From DASQZJ01 sp035638775 (GTDB lineage Bacteria > Pseudomonadota > Gammaproteobacteria > UBA5335 > SLRW01): a stretch of 64,000 bases of DNA. Location of the stretch: assembly GCA_035638775.1 (NCBI GenBank), contig DASQZJ010000029.1, positions 69,310-133,309 of the forward strand, read 5' to 3'. Shown here in pieces: positions 8,362-16,931 of this stretch. Positions within the stretch are counted from its first letter, which is position 1, and the number at the start of each line of letters is the position of its first letter. The notes under the pieces were generated by a model that was not told the DNA's origin, did not search any database, and was given only the letters and a program-made list of their open reading frames with translations. The position numbers and the translations under genes are program-made.

Positions 8362-9423
8362 CTAGCGCACCCGGCGGATCCCCCAGACGGCGGCCGCCAC
8401 GATCAGCAGCGTCGGGATCCAGGCGGTCACCGCCGGGTCGATGCCGTACACCTGGGCGCTGCTGAGCAGCGCGTTGTTGGCCAGATAATAGCCCACGCCG
8501 ATGACCACCCCGACCAGAACCCGCTGGCCGGTACCGACAGAGCGCAGCGGTCCGAAGATGAACGGGATCGCCAGCAGCACCATCGCCGGGACCGTGAACG
8601 GCTCCACCACCTTGGCCCAGAATTTCGTCCGGTAACGGTCGTATTCCAGGCCGTTGCTCCTGAGGTAACGGATGTAGCGGTAGAGACCCGGGAGGGTCAG
8701 GCTCTCCGGCTTGACCACGAACAGGTCCAGAAGCTCCGGGCTCAGGCGCGTGCGCCAGGCCTTGCTCGCCTGCCGCGTGACGTGCACCCCGTCCGACCCG
8801 AAGCGGGACGCGACGTAGTCGTGCAGCGTCCAGCGACGGGCGCCGATGGTGGCGCTGCGCGCGTGCGCGGCGACCACCAGCCGGTGGCGGTCGTTGAAGC
8901 GGTAGACGTCGATGCCCGCGGCCTGTCGCCGTGACTGAAGCTCGGCGATGCTGACGAAGCGGTTGCCGTCCCGCAGCCACAGGTGGCCGTGGATCTGCAG
9001 GGTCGCGTGCCCGCTCTCGGCCCGGGCCTTGAGCCGGGTGGCCAACTGATTCCCCTGGGGGGCGACCAGGTCGCCCAGCAGATAGCAGCACACCAGCAGC
9101 ACCACGCCGGCGAACAGTGCGGCCGAGCTCAGGCGCGCAAGCGACAGCCCCGACGACCGCATCACCATCAGCTCGCGTCCCGCGGCCAGCGAACCCAGCC
9201 CGAACAGTGTCCCCAGCAGCACCGCGATGGGGAACATTTCATAGGCGCCTTCCGGCAGCTGCAGCAGCACGTACTCCAGTGCCTGGACGATGCCGTAACC
9301 CCCGCCCACGTGCTCGATTTCCGCCAGGAAGTTGAGGAACAGATTGAGCGCCATCAGCGCGAGCAGAACCTGCAGCGTCCCCAGCAGCACCGCCCGGACC
9401 AGGTAGCGATCCACGATCTTCAT
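8362..9423 (-). CDS. lptG: LPS export permease LptG
   Basis: LptG is one of the two permease subunits of the LptB2FG ABC transporter that pulls lipopolysaccharide from the inner membrane into the Lpt bridge. The 353-residue protein starts MKIVDRYLVRAVL, has the amphipathic and transmembrane N-terminal part, a periplasmic beta-jellyroll (roughly residues 125-260) and three C-terminal membrane helices ending ALLSSAQVYGIDPAVTAWIPTLL. LELMVMRSSG-like coupling region is present as RELMVMRSSGLS. The ATG at 9423 overlaps the lptF stop (ATGA). It is the second gene of lptF-lptG. Confidence 0.93.
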   Translation of the reverse strand: MKIVDRYLVRAVLLGTLQVLLALMALNLFLNFLAEIEHVGGGYGIVQALEYVLLQLPEGAYEMFPIAVLLGTLFGLGSLAAGRELMVMRSSGLSLARLSSAALFAGVVLLVCCYLLGDLVAPQGNQLATRLKARAESGHATLQIHGHLWLRDGNRFVSIAELQSRRQAAGIDVYRFNDRHRLVVAAHARSATIGARRWTLHDYVASRFGSDGVHVTRQASKAWRTRLSPELLDLFVVKPESLTLPGLYRYIRYLRSNGLEYDRYRTKFWAKVVEPFTVPAMVLLAIPFIFGPLRSVGTGQRVLVGVVIGVGYYLANNALLSSAQVYGIDPAVTAWIPTLLIVAAAVWGIRRVR

Positions 9424-10520
9424 TTCAGGCGGCTCCAGGCACCGCGCAGGCCCAGCATCCAGGCCCAGCCATTCTGCCGGGCCAGGAGCACGAACGCCAC
9501 GGCCACCCCCAGCGCGTGCACCCAAAGCAGCCCGATCGCCGGCGGCACCTGCCCGCCGGCGATCCAGCTCTGTCCCACGCTGAGCAGGTTCGAGTACACC
9601 ATGTAGACGAGCAGCCCGAGCAGCACCCGCGCCGAACGGCCCTGGCGCGGCCCGCTGTGTGCCAGGGGCAGCGCCAGCAGCGTGAGCACCAGGGCCGACA
9701 GCGGAATGGACAGCCGCCAGCGCAGCTCGGCCTTGTCCCCGGGGTCACCGGACGCGATCAGCGCGGTGGTGGACTTGATGCTGTGGCGATTGCTCTCGTT
9801 GCCGGAGCGGGGCAGCTGGTAGCGGATCCCGTGGGTGTGGAAGCGCACGATCCGGAAGTCCGCCGAGCCGGGCCTGCCGCTGTAGCGATAGCCGTTCACC
9901 AGCACCAGCACCCGCGCGCCCGGCTCGATCCGCTGCTCCCCGCGCGCCGCGAAGATCACCACCGGCTCGCCGTTGCGGGTGGTGCGGATGAACACGTTCC
10001 GGAGTTCGCGGCCGTTGTCGCTGGTGCCCTCGGCGTAGAATACCGAGTGCCCCGAATCGAAGGCCTTGAACTCGCCGGCCGCGATCGCGCCGAACCGGAC
10101 CGCCCGCTCGGCCGCCTGGCGCACCTCGTAGCTCTGCCGCTGGGACCAGGGGCTGAGCCAGAAGGCGAGCACCGCCAGCAGGATCGCCACGGCACCCGCC
10201 AGCATCAGCAGGGGCCGGTACAGCCGCGCCGGGCCGACCCCGCAGGCGGCCAGGGCCGTGAACTCGCTGTCCCGGTACAGGCGGCCGAACGCCAGAATTA
10301 TGGCGACGAACAGGGCGGCGGGGATCAGGACCGTGAAATACTGCAGGGCGGCGAGCCCCAGCAGGTGAAAAATCACGTTCTGGCTGAGCTTGCCGGCAGC
10401 CGCGTCACTGAGAAACCGGACGTAGCGGGAACTGATCAGGATCAGCATCAGGACGCCGGTCGCGGCGATCCAGGTCTGCCCGACCTCCCGGAGGATATAG
10501 CGGTCAATTCGACTCAGCAT
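9420..10520 (-). CDS. lptF: LPS export permease LptF
   Basis: LptF pairs with LptG in the inner-membrane LptB2FG complex. The 366-residue protein opens IDRYILREVGQTWIAATGVLMLILISSR-type with a first membrane helix, continues through the YRDSEFTALAACGVGPARLYRP coupling region, a periplasmic beta domain (about residues 130-265) and C-terminal membrane helices. It begins at an ATG divergent from pepA; the 359-bp gap between them must hold the promoters of both transcripts. Confidence 0.92.
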   Translation of the reverse strand: MLSRIDRYILREVGQTWIAATGVLMLILISSRYVRFLSDAAAGKLSQNVIFHLLGLAALQYFTVLIPAALFVAIILAFGRLYRDSEFTALAACGVGPARLYRPLLMLAGAVAILLAVLAFWLSPWSQRQSYEVRQAAERAVRFGAIAAGEFKAFDSGHSVFYAEGTSDNGRELRNVFIRTTRNGEPVVIFAARGEQRIEPGARVLVLVNGYRYSGRPGSADFRIVRFHTHGIRYQLPRSGNESNRHSIKSTTALIASGDPGDKAELRWRLSIPLSALVLTLLALPLAHSGPRQGRSARVLLGLLVYMVYSNLLSVGQSWIAGGQVPPAIGLLWVHALGVAVAFVLLARQNGWAWMLGLRGAWSRLK

Positions 10521-10543
10521 GCATGTTCCGGGAAGAAAGGCGA

Positions 10544-10572
10544 TTTAAAAAAATTTCCGCTTTCAATACACT
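10544..10572 (+). promoter_or_regulatory. possible pepA promoter
   Basis: TTTAAA (10544-10549) and TACACT (10567-10572) are separated by exactly 17 bp in an AT-rich patch of the lptF-pepA gap. The rest of the gap (10573-10879) is GC-rich and contains an 18-bp perfect palindrome ACGGCCCC-GC-GGGGCCGT centred near 10700. If the promoter is right, pepA has a leader of about 300 nt. No clear lptF promoter was seen. Confidence 0.35.
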
Positions 10573-10879
10573 ACGCACTCGGATGCGGATCCCGCCGTGG
10601 CGGCCGCCGCCCGGTGCCCGGACGCGTCGCCGGTCCGCGTCACAGCTGCAGATTCCAGGCCTGAGCATACTGGACGATGGGTATGCGCGCACGGCCCCGC
10701 GGGGCCGTTCCGCACTTTGCCAGCCCGGGATGCAGGCGGCAATACGCCGCCGCCCCGGCGGGAAGCGAAGCGGTGATCCCGTCGCCTCCCGGGCCCGCCG
10801 CGGGCGAGAAGCAACAGGAGCGAAGCCCTATCCACCGCCGGCCCCGCCCGTGCGCCGGCGTCGAACCAGGAGTGATTCG

Positions 10880-12376
10880 ATGGACTACTCGGTCAAGAGC
10901 GGAAACCCCGAGAAACAGCGCGTCGCCTGCGTGGTTGCGGGCGTATTCGACCATCGCCGCCTGCGTGGGGCGGCGGCGGACATCGACCGCGTCAGCGGGG
11001 GCTACATCTCCGCCATTACGCGCCGCGGGGACATGGACGGCAAGGTGGGCCAGACGGTGCTGCTGCACAACGTCCCGAACACCCTCTGCGACCGGGTGCT
11101 GCTGGTGGGCTGCGGCCGCGAGCGCCAGTTCGACGACAAGGCCTGTCGCCGGGTGAACGCCCAGGCTGCCAGAGTGCTGGCGGACTACGGCGCCCGCGAC
11201 GCGGTCAGCTTTCTCACCGACCTGCACGTGCGTGGCCGCGACATCTCGTGGAAGGTCCGGACCGCCGTGGAGGTCACCGAGCACACCCTCTATCGCTTCG
11301 AGGAGTTCCTCAGCGACAAGCAGGAACCGCGCCGACCCCTGCGCCGCATGACCTTCGCCACCCCCAGTCGGCGCGAGCTGCCGGCGGGCGAGCAGGCCAT
11401 CGCGGTGGGCCGGGCCACGGCCGCCGGGGTCCGGCTGGCGCGCGACCTGGGCAATACCCCCGGCAATGTATGCACTCCCACGTACCTGGCCGAGCAGGCG
11501 TTCCGCATGGGGCGCGAGAAAGCCGGCCTGACGGTGCGCGTGCTGGAAGAGAAGGAGATGGCCGAGCTGGGAATGGGCGCCCTGCTCAGCGTGTCCCGCG
11601 GCAGCGCCGAGCCGGCCAAGCTGATCCTGATCGAGTACCAGGGCGGCGGTGCCGACGAGCGACCGTACGCCCTGGTCGGCAAGGGCGTGACCTTCGATGC
11701 CGGCGGGATATCCCTCAAGCCGGCCGCGGCAATGGACGAGATGAAGTTCGACATGTGCGGGGCGGCCGCAGTGTTCGGCACCATCAGCGCGGTGGCCGAC
11801 CTGGGCCTGCCGATCAACGTGGTCGGCGTGGTGCCCAGCTCGGAGAACCTCCCCGACGGCGCGGCCAACAAGCCCGGCGACATCGTCCGCACGATGTCCG
11901 GACAGACGGTGGAGGTGCTGAACACGGACGCGGAGGGCCGCCTGCTGCTGTGCGATGCGCTGACCTACACCGAGCGCTACAAGCCCGCCGCCGTCATCGA
12001 CATGGCCACGCTTACCGGGGCATGCATCATCGCGCTGGGGCACGAGGCCAGCGCCGTGTACGCCAACGACGGGTCGCTGGCGCGGGCGCTGGTCGCCGCC
12101 GGCGAGGCCAGCGGCGACCGCGGCTGGGAAATGCCACTGTGGGACGAGTACAAGGAGCAGCTCAAGAGCAACTTCGCCGACACCGCCAACGTCGGCGGCC
12201 GGCCGGCGGGCAGCATCACCGCGGCCTGCTTCCTGTCCCGCTTCACCGGCAACATGCGCTGGGCACACCTGGACATCGCCGGCACTGCCTGGAAGAGCGG
12301 CAAGGAGAAGGGTGCGACCGGCCGGCCGGTGCCGATGCTCATGGAATACCTGCTCGAGCGCGCACAGCGGCACTGA
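10880..12376 (+). CDS. pepA: leucyl aminopeptidase PepA
   Basis: PepA is a cytosolic dinuclear metal aminopeptidase (M17) that removes N-terminal residues from peptides; in E. coli it also binds DNA. The 498-residue product has the M17 catalytic region with KGVTFDAGGISLKPA, NKPGDIVRTMSGQTVEVLN, the signature NTDAEGRLLLCDAL and MATLTGACIIALG. AGGAG eight bases before the ATG at 10880 fixes the start; the frame is open far upstream but that part is not protein-like. It is the first gene of pepA-holC-small ORF-valS, divergent from lptFG as in many Gammaproteobacteria. Confidence 0.95.
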   Translation: MDYSVKSGNPEKQRVACVVAGVFDHRRLRGAAADIDRVSGGYISAITRRGDMDGKVGQTVLLHNVPNTLCDRVLLVGCGRERQFDDKACRRVNAQAARVLADYGARDAVSFLTDLHVRGRDISWKVRTAVEVTEHTLYRFEEFLSDKQEPRRPLRRMTFATPSRRELPAGEQAIAVGRATAAGVRLARDLGNTPGNVCTPTYLAEQAFRMGREKAGLTVRVLEEKEMAELGMGALLSVSRGSAEPAKLILIEYQGGGADERPYALVGKGVTFDAGGISLKPAAAMDEMKFDMCGAAAVFGTISAVADLGLPINVVGVVPSSENLPDGAANKPGDIVRTMSGQTVEVLNTDAEGRLLLCDALTYTERYKPAAVIDMATLTGACIIALGHEASAVYANDGSLARALVAAGEASGDRGWEMPLWDEYKEQLKSNFADTANVGGRPAGSITAACFLSRFTGNMRWAHLDIAGTAWKSGKEKGATGRPVPMLMEYLLERAQRH

Positions 12377-12814
12377 ATGACGCGCATCAGCTTCTACCTG
12401 CTTGCCGACAGCGCGCCCGAGGCGCACCTCCGGGTAGCCTGCCGGCTGGCGGAGAAGGCCTACCTGCAGGGCCAGGGGGTCTACCTGCATGCCGGGGGGC
12501 CCGGCCAGGCGGAGCGCCTCGACGAGCAGCTCTGGAGCTTTCGCGACGGCGCCTTCATTCCGCACGCCCGGTCCGGCGAGGAGGACGGCGAGCCCGTGGT
12601 CATCGGGCACCAGGCGGACGCGCAACCGCGCCAGACCGGCGTCCTGATCAACCTGGATGACGCGGTGCCGGCGTTCTTCGGGCGTTTCGACCGCCTGCTG
12701 GAGATCGTCCCCGCGGGAGAGGAAGCGCGCGGCAAGGCACGCGAACGCTTCCGGTTCTACCGCGATCGCGGCTACGATCTGGAGACGCACGAGCTGGCGC
12801 CGAGAGACCGATGA
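12377..12814 (+). CDS. holC: DNA polymerase III chi subunit HolC
   Basis: HolC (chi) links the DNA polymerase III clamp loader to single-strand-binding protein. The 145-residue protein opens RISFYLLADSAPEAHLRVACRLAEKAY, typical of the family, with LWSFRDGAFIPH and the GVLINLDD block in the middle and a RFRFYRDRGYDLETHEL tail. Its ATG follows the pepA TGA directly with no spacer, and its stop overlaps the start of the next small gene (ATGA), so the three are probably co-translated. pepA-holC-valS is a conserved gammaproteobacterial order. Confidence 0.92.
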   Translation: MTRISFYLLADSAPEAHLRVACRLAEKAYLQGQGVYLHAGGPGQAERLDEQLWSFRDGAFIPHARSGEEDGEPVVIGHQADAQPRQTGVLINLDDAVPAFFGRFDRLLEIVPAGEEARGKARERFRFYRDRGYDLETHELAPRDR

Positions 12815-13185
12815 TCGACAAAGACGCGGACGACAACCAGCAGAGCATCGACTTCGACAGGGGGCAACAGGGCGGTGGGGACTCCGGCAGCGGATACCCC
12901 GGCGGGGAGATCCCGACGCTTGACCAGGTGGTCGAGCGCGACGCCGGGCAGCCACAGCCCGAGGCCCGCCCCGATCTGGAGCGGGCCCTGGACGACCTGG
13001 AGGCGCTCACCGGACGCTTGCACGCGGAAGTGCTCTCGCAGATGCGCGCGCTGATGGAGCAGGCGCTCGACCGCGCGCTGGCGGGAATCCGGGACTCCCT
13101 GCTGGCCGAGCTCGACGACGAGCTGGCGCGCCGCGTTCCGGCGGCCGTGGACGAGGCCGTCCGGCGCGGAACCGGCGAGGACTGA
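12811..13185 (+). CDS. small acidic protein of unknown function between holC and valS
   Basis: I do not recognise this 124-residue protein. It has a Gln/Gly/Asp-rich, probably disordered N-terminal half (residues 1-55) and a C-terminal half (about 57-115) that is an uninterrupted, strongly amphipathic Ala/Leu/Glu/Arg helix likely to form a coiled coil. It is very acidic. It overlaps holC by 4 bp (ATGA) and lies 140 bp before valS. Position and composition suggest a partner of HolC or the replisome, but that is a guess. A similarly placed small protein occurs in related genomes by my recollection. Confidence 0.75.
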   Translation: MIDKDADDNQQSIDFDRGQQGGGDSGSGYPGGEIPTLDQVVERDAGQPQPEARPDLERALDDLEALTGRLHAEVLSQMRALMEQALDRALAGIRDSLLAELDDELARRVPAAVDEAVRRGTGED

Positions 13186-13247
13186 CCCCCGCCGCGCCCG
13201 AAGCCGGTGCGCGGCCTCGCTGCCGCGCGGAGCACCCCGGGGCGCGC

Positions 13248-13256
13248 TGGTATAAT
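13248..13256 (+). promoter_or_regulatory. extended -10 promoter of valS
   Basis: TGGTATAAT is a perfect extended -10 element (TG, one base, TATAAT at 13251-13256), 69 bp before the valS start. No good -35 is visible, as expected for extended -10 promoters. Confidence 0.65.
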
Positions 13257-13325
13257 GCCCGCTTTTCGCCTTGCCAGGCGCGGCGCGTTCGCGGCGCCGC
13301 GCGGCCGACAGCATCCGAATACGCA

Positions 13326-16127
13326 ATGGACAAGACCTACAATCCCCGCGCAATAGAACAACACTGGTACCGGATCTGGGACGAGCGCGGCTATTTCGCG
13401 CCCCGCCCCGCCCGCCCGGGCGCAGGCAGCTTCTGCATCATGATCCCGCCGCCCAACGTGACCGGCAGCCTGCACATGGGGCACGCGTTCCAGGACACCC
13501 TGATGGACACCCTGGTGCGCTACCACCGGATGCGCGGCGACGCGACCCTCTGGCAGGCGGGCAGCGATCACGCGGGGATCGCGACCCAGATGGTCGTGGA
13601 ACGCCAGCTCGCGGGCGAGGGCAGCGATCGCGTCTCGCTGGGTCGCGAGCGCTTCGTCGAGCGGGTCTGGCAGTGGAAGGCCGAGTCCGGCAACGCCATC
13701 AGCGGACAGCTGCGCCGACTCGGCGCCTCGCTCGACTGGTCCCGCGAGCGCTTCACCATGGACGAGGGGCTCTCGCGGGCCGTGCGCGAGGTATTCGTAC
13801 GGCTGCACGAGGAGGGCCTGGTCTACCGCGGCAAGCGGCTGGTCAACTGGGATCCGGTCCTGAAGACCGCCATCTCGGACCTGGAGGTGGTCTCGGAGGA
13901 GGAGCGGGGCCACCTCTGGCACCTGCGCTACCCGCTGGCGGACGCCGACGGCGAGCCGAGCGGCGAGTACCTGGTGGTCGCCACCACCCGTCCCGAGACC
14001 ATGCTGGGGGACACCGCCGTGGCGGTGCACCCGGAGGACGAGCGCTACCGTCACCTGATCGGGCGGCGCGTGTGCCTGCCGCTGACCGGGCGCCTGATCC
14101 CGGTCATCGGGGACGACTACGTCGACCCCGAGTTCGGCACCGGGTGCCTGAAGATCACCCCCGGGCACGACTTCAACGACTACGCGGTCGGCCAGCGGCA
14201 TTCCCTGCCACTGATCAACGTGTTCACGCCCGACGCCCGCATCGGCGACCGGGCCCCGGAGCCCTACCGGGGGCTGGACCGTTTCGACGCGCGCGAGCGC
14301 ATCGTAGAGGATCTGCGCGCGCAGGGGCTGCTGGAGGCGGTGACCGATCACACGCTGATGGTGCCGCGGGGCGACCGCACCGGCGAGATTCTCGAGCCCT
14401 ACCTCACGGACCAGTGGTTCGTGCGCGTCAAGCCGCTGGCCGGGCCCGCCATCGAGGCGGTCGAGCGCGGCGACATCCGCTTCGTGCCCGGCAACTGGGC
14501 CCGAACCTACTTCGAATGGATGCGCAACATCGAGGACTGGTGCATCTCGCGCCAGATCTGGTGGGGACACCGGATTCCCGCCTGGTACGATCCCGACGGC
14601 AACGTCCACGTGGGCCGCAGCGAGGCCGAGGCGCGCCGCCGCGGGGGGTTGACGGACGACGTGCCGCTGGAGCAGGACCACGACGTGCTGGACACCTGGT
14701 TCTCGTCGGCGCTGTGGCCCTTCTCGACGCTGGGGTGGCCCGAAGACACCCAGGCGCTGCGCACCTTCTACCCCACTTCCGTGCTGGTGACCGGCTTCGA
14801 CATCATCTTCTTCTGGGTCGCGCGCATGATCATGATGGGACTGAAGTTCACCGGCGAGGTCCCGTTCCGCGACGTCTACATCCACGGCCTGGTGAGGGAC
14901 TCGGACGGGCAGAAGATGTCGAAGTCCAAGGGCAACGTGCTCGACCCGATCGACCTCATCGACGGCATCGACCTCGAGTCGCTCGTGGCCAAGCGCACCC
15001 GCGGGTTGATGCAGCCGCAGATGGCGCGCTCCATCGAGAAAGCGACCCGCCGGCACTTCCCGCACGGGATTCCCGCCTTCGGCACCGATGCGCTGCGCTT
15101 CACCTTCGCCGCGCTGGCCTCCACCGGGCGAGACATCCGATTCGACCTGAACCGGGTCGAGGGCTACCGCAACTTCTGCAACAAGCTCTGGAACGCGGCC
15201 CGCTACGTGCTGATGAACACGGACGGCCAGGACCTCGGGGCGGATGCCGGCGAGCGCAGCCTGAGCCAGGCCGACCGCTGGATCCTGTCGCGCCTGTCGC
15301 GCACCATCGACGCGGTCCACGAGCACATCGCCGCCTACCGCTTCGACCTCATGGCGCACGCGCTGTACGAGTTCGTATGGGACGAGTACTGCGACTGGTA
15401 CCTGGAGCTGTCCAAGGCGACACTGCACGACGACGGTGCCGACGCGCGTGCCCGGCGCGGCACGCGGCACACGCTGCTGCGGGTGCTGGACGGCATCCTG
15501 CGCCTGCTGCACCCGCTGATGCCGTTCATCACCGAGGAAATCTGGCAGCGCGTGGCACCGCTGCTCGGCGCCGGCGGGGATGCGCCGGAGACCATCTGCC
15601 TGCAGCCCTGCCCGGAACCCGGCGAGCTCGCGCGTGACGATGCCGCCGAGACGGAGATGCAGTGGGTGATGGAGTTCGTCCTGGGGCTGCGGCGCATCCG
15701 CGGGGAGATGGACATCGCACCGGGGCGGGCGCTGCCGGTGGTGCTCCAGGATGCGGACCCACGCTCACGCGAGCGCGTGGACTCCCACCGGGCCTATCTC
15801 GACAGCCTGGGACGGCTGGAGTCGATCCGCTTCCTGGATGCCGGCGAGACGCCGCCGCAGGCGGCCACCGCGCTGCTGGGGCGCATGAAGATCCTGGTGC
15901 CGATGGCAGGCCTGATCGACACCAGTGCGGAGCTGGAGCGGCTGGACCGGCAGATGGCGAAGCTGGAGCAGAACCTGGGCCGGACGCGCCGCAAGCTGGC
16001 CAACGACTCCTTCGTGCAGAAGGCCCCCGCGGAAGTGGTCGACAAGGAACGGGCCCGACTGGATTCGCTGAGCCGCTCGCTGGACGAGCTGCGGGCCCAG
16101 CGTGAGCGGATCGCGGCGCTGGACTGA
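13326..16127 (+). CDS. valS: valyl-tRNA synthetase ValS
   Basis: ValS charges tRNA-Val; it is a class I synthetase with an editing (CP1) domain. The 933-residue protein has the HIGH-type motif HMGH at residues 50-53 in PPPNVTGSLHMGHAF, the editing-domain TTRPETMLGDTAVAVHP, the WWGHRIPAWY block, and KMSKS at about 530-534. The last 65 residues (LDRQMAKLEQNLGRTRRKL onward) are the typical C-terminal tRNA-binding coiled coil. Length is normal. It follows holC and the small acidic gene but has its own extended -10 promoter in a 140-bp gap. Confidence 0.96.
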   Translation: MDKTYNPRAIEQHWYRIWDERGYFAPRPARPGAGSFCIMIPPPNVTGSLHMGHAFQDTLMDTLVRYHRMRGDATLWQAGSDHAGIATQMVVERQLAGEGSDRVSLGRERFVERVWQWKAESGNAISGQLRRLGASLDWSRERFTMDEGLSRAVREVFVRLHEEGLVYRGKRLVNWDPVLKTAISDLEVVSEEERGHLWHLRYPLADADGEPSGEYLVVATTRPETMLGDTAVAVHPEDERYRHLIGRRVCLPLTGRLIPVIGDDYVDPEFGTGCLKITPGHDFNDYAVGQRHSLPLINVFTPDARIGDRAPEPYRGLDRFDARERIVEDLRAQGLLEAVTDHTLMVPRGDRTGEILEPYLTDQWFVRVKPLAGPAIEAVERGDIRFVPGNWARTYFEWMRNIEDWCISRQIWWGHRIPAWYDPDGNVHVGRSEAEARRRGGLTDDVPLEQDHDVLDTWFSSALWPFSTLGWPEDTQALRTFYPTSVLVTGFDIIFFWVARMIMMGLKFTGEVPFRDVYIHGLVRDSDGQKMSKSKGNVLDPIDLIDGIDLESLVAKRTRGLMQPQMARSIEKATRRHFPHGIPAFGTDALRFTFAALASTGRDIRFDLNRVEGYRNFCNKLWNAARYVLMNTDGQDLGADAGERSLSQADRWILSRLSRTIDAVHEHIAAYRFDLMAHALYEFVWDEYCDWYLELSKATLHDDGADARARRGTRHTLLRVLDGILRLLHPLMPFITEEIWQRVAPLLGAGGDAPETICLQPCPEPGELARDDAAETEMQWVMEFVLGLRRIRGEMDIAPGRALPVVLQDADPRSRERVDSHRAYLDSLGRLESIRFLDAGETPPQAATALLGRMKILVPMAGLIDTSAELERLDRQMAKLEQNLGRTRRKLANDSFVQKAPAEVVDKERARLDSLSRSLDELRAQRERIAALD

Positions 16128-16138
16128 GCGCGGCGGAC

Positions 16139-16468
16139 TCAGCCGCCGCTCTCGAGCCGCTGCAGGTGCTTCCGGGTCAGCTCGTAGAGCCGGCGCGACG
16201 GCCCGATGTCCTCGTAGACGGGATCGCCCTCCTCGTCCTCGGCCACCACCCGGGTGCCCTCGACGTACGGGAGCGCGCTCTCGAGCTCATCCAGGGCCGA
16301 CGAGATCAGGTCCGTAATAATCTGGGATTCGGTGCGCAGCGGATACATCTCGGCAAGCGCCGCGATCCGGGCCGCATCGTGTACCGGCAGACGAACGCTG
16401 TACTCGCGCGCGGTAAGCTTCTCCGCGGCCTTGCCTTCCCACTCCTGCACCAGCTCCTTGATCGACAT
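16139..16468 (-). CDS. conserved small protein, possible ribbon-helix-helix fold
   Basis: This 109-residue protein is of a type found widely in Gammaproteobacteria and sometimes labelled pilin assembly or pili tip component without, to my knowledge, good evidence. The middle (AREYSVRLPVHDAARIAALAEMYP) reads like a beta strand followed by two helices, as in ribbon-helix-helix proteins, with SQIITDLISSALDELESALPY after it; the C-terminal part is acidic. AGGA before the ATG at 16468 supports this start over an upstream in-frame ATG. It is convergent with valS, 11 bp away. Function unknown. Confidence 0.8.
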   Translation of the reverse strand: MSIKELVQEWEGKAAEKLTAREYSVRLPVHDAARIAALAEMYPLRTESQIITDLISSALDELESALPYVEGTRVVAEDEEGDPVYEDIGPSRRLYELTRKHLQRLESGG

Positions 16469-16538
16469 CTGACATCCTCGACGAATGGGCGGGGCTCCTC
16501 TCGACCCCGCGAACAACCCTGGCCCCCGACCGGCCGAC

Positions 16539-16760
16539 TCAGCCCACACCGTTCAGGTGCAGGATCAGCTGCACCAGCCCCCACAGGCCCAGCACGAACA
16601 GAACCGTCGCCAGCAGCCCGATCACGATATAGTGAACCGGACGTCCGCGCGTGGTGTCACGGCGGTAGTTCTTCTCGCTCTGGACGCCAAAGAAGGCGGC
16701 GAGCACGCTCCAGACCACCTGCCAGAAGCCGGGAGCCTTGTCCCCGCGGCGCTCGTTCAT
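16539..16760 (-). CDS. DUF2970 family small membrane protein
   Basis: This 73-residue protein matches the DUF2970 pattern: a cytoplasmic N-terminus (APGFWQVVWSVLAAFFGVQSE), a short basic NYRRD linker, and one C-terminal transmembrane helix (about residues 45-66, YIVIGLLATVLFVLGLWGLV). A strong AGGAGG lies six bases before the ATG at 16760; the alternative ATG two codons upstream abuts the Shine-Dalgarno sequence and is unlikely to be used. Function of the family is unknown. It lies 70 bp upstream of the RHH-like gene on the same strand. Confidence 0.85.
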   Translation of the reverse strand: MNERRGDKAPGFWQVVWSVLAAFFGVQSEKNYRRDTTRGRPVHYIVIGLLATVLFVLGLWGLVQLILHLNGVG

Positions 16761-16931
16761 CTGCATCCTCCTGCTCGGCGCCCGGATTCTATCAGTCTTC
16801 CCCGAGGTATTGGTACTGACCCGGCAGAGGTTATGCAGCCGCCCGTGCCGCCATCGGCGGCGATCACCTGTGATACGATTGCCGCATCCGGCGCACCGCC
16901 CCGTGCGCGGCCGCATATCATTAAAGACCCG

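Noticed and set aside
6503..9091. An 862-codon open frame on the minus strand spanning pcnB, the tRNA and the RDD gene
   Set aside because: It crosses several clear genes in the wrong frame and has Arg/Pro/Gly/Ala-rich composition typical of GC-rich shadow frames.
16569..16916. Longer N-terminus for the DUF2970 protein
   Set aside because: The extra residues are Arg-rich shadow; AGGAGG sits exactly before the Met at 16760.
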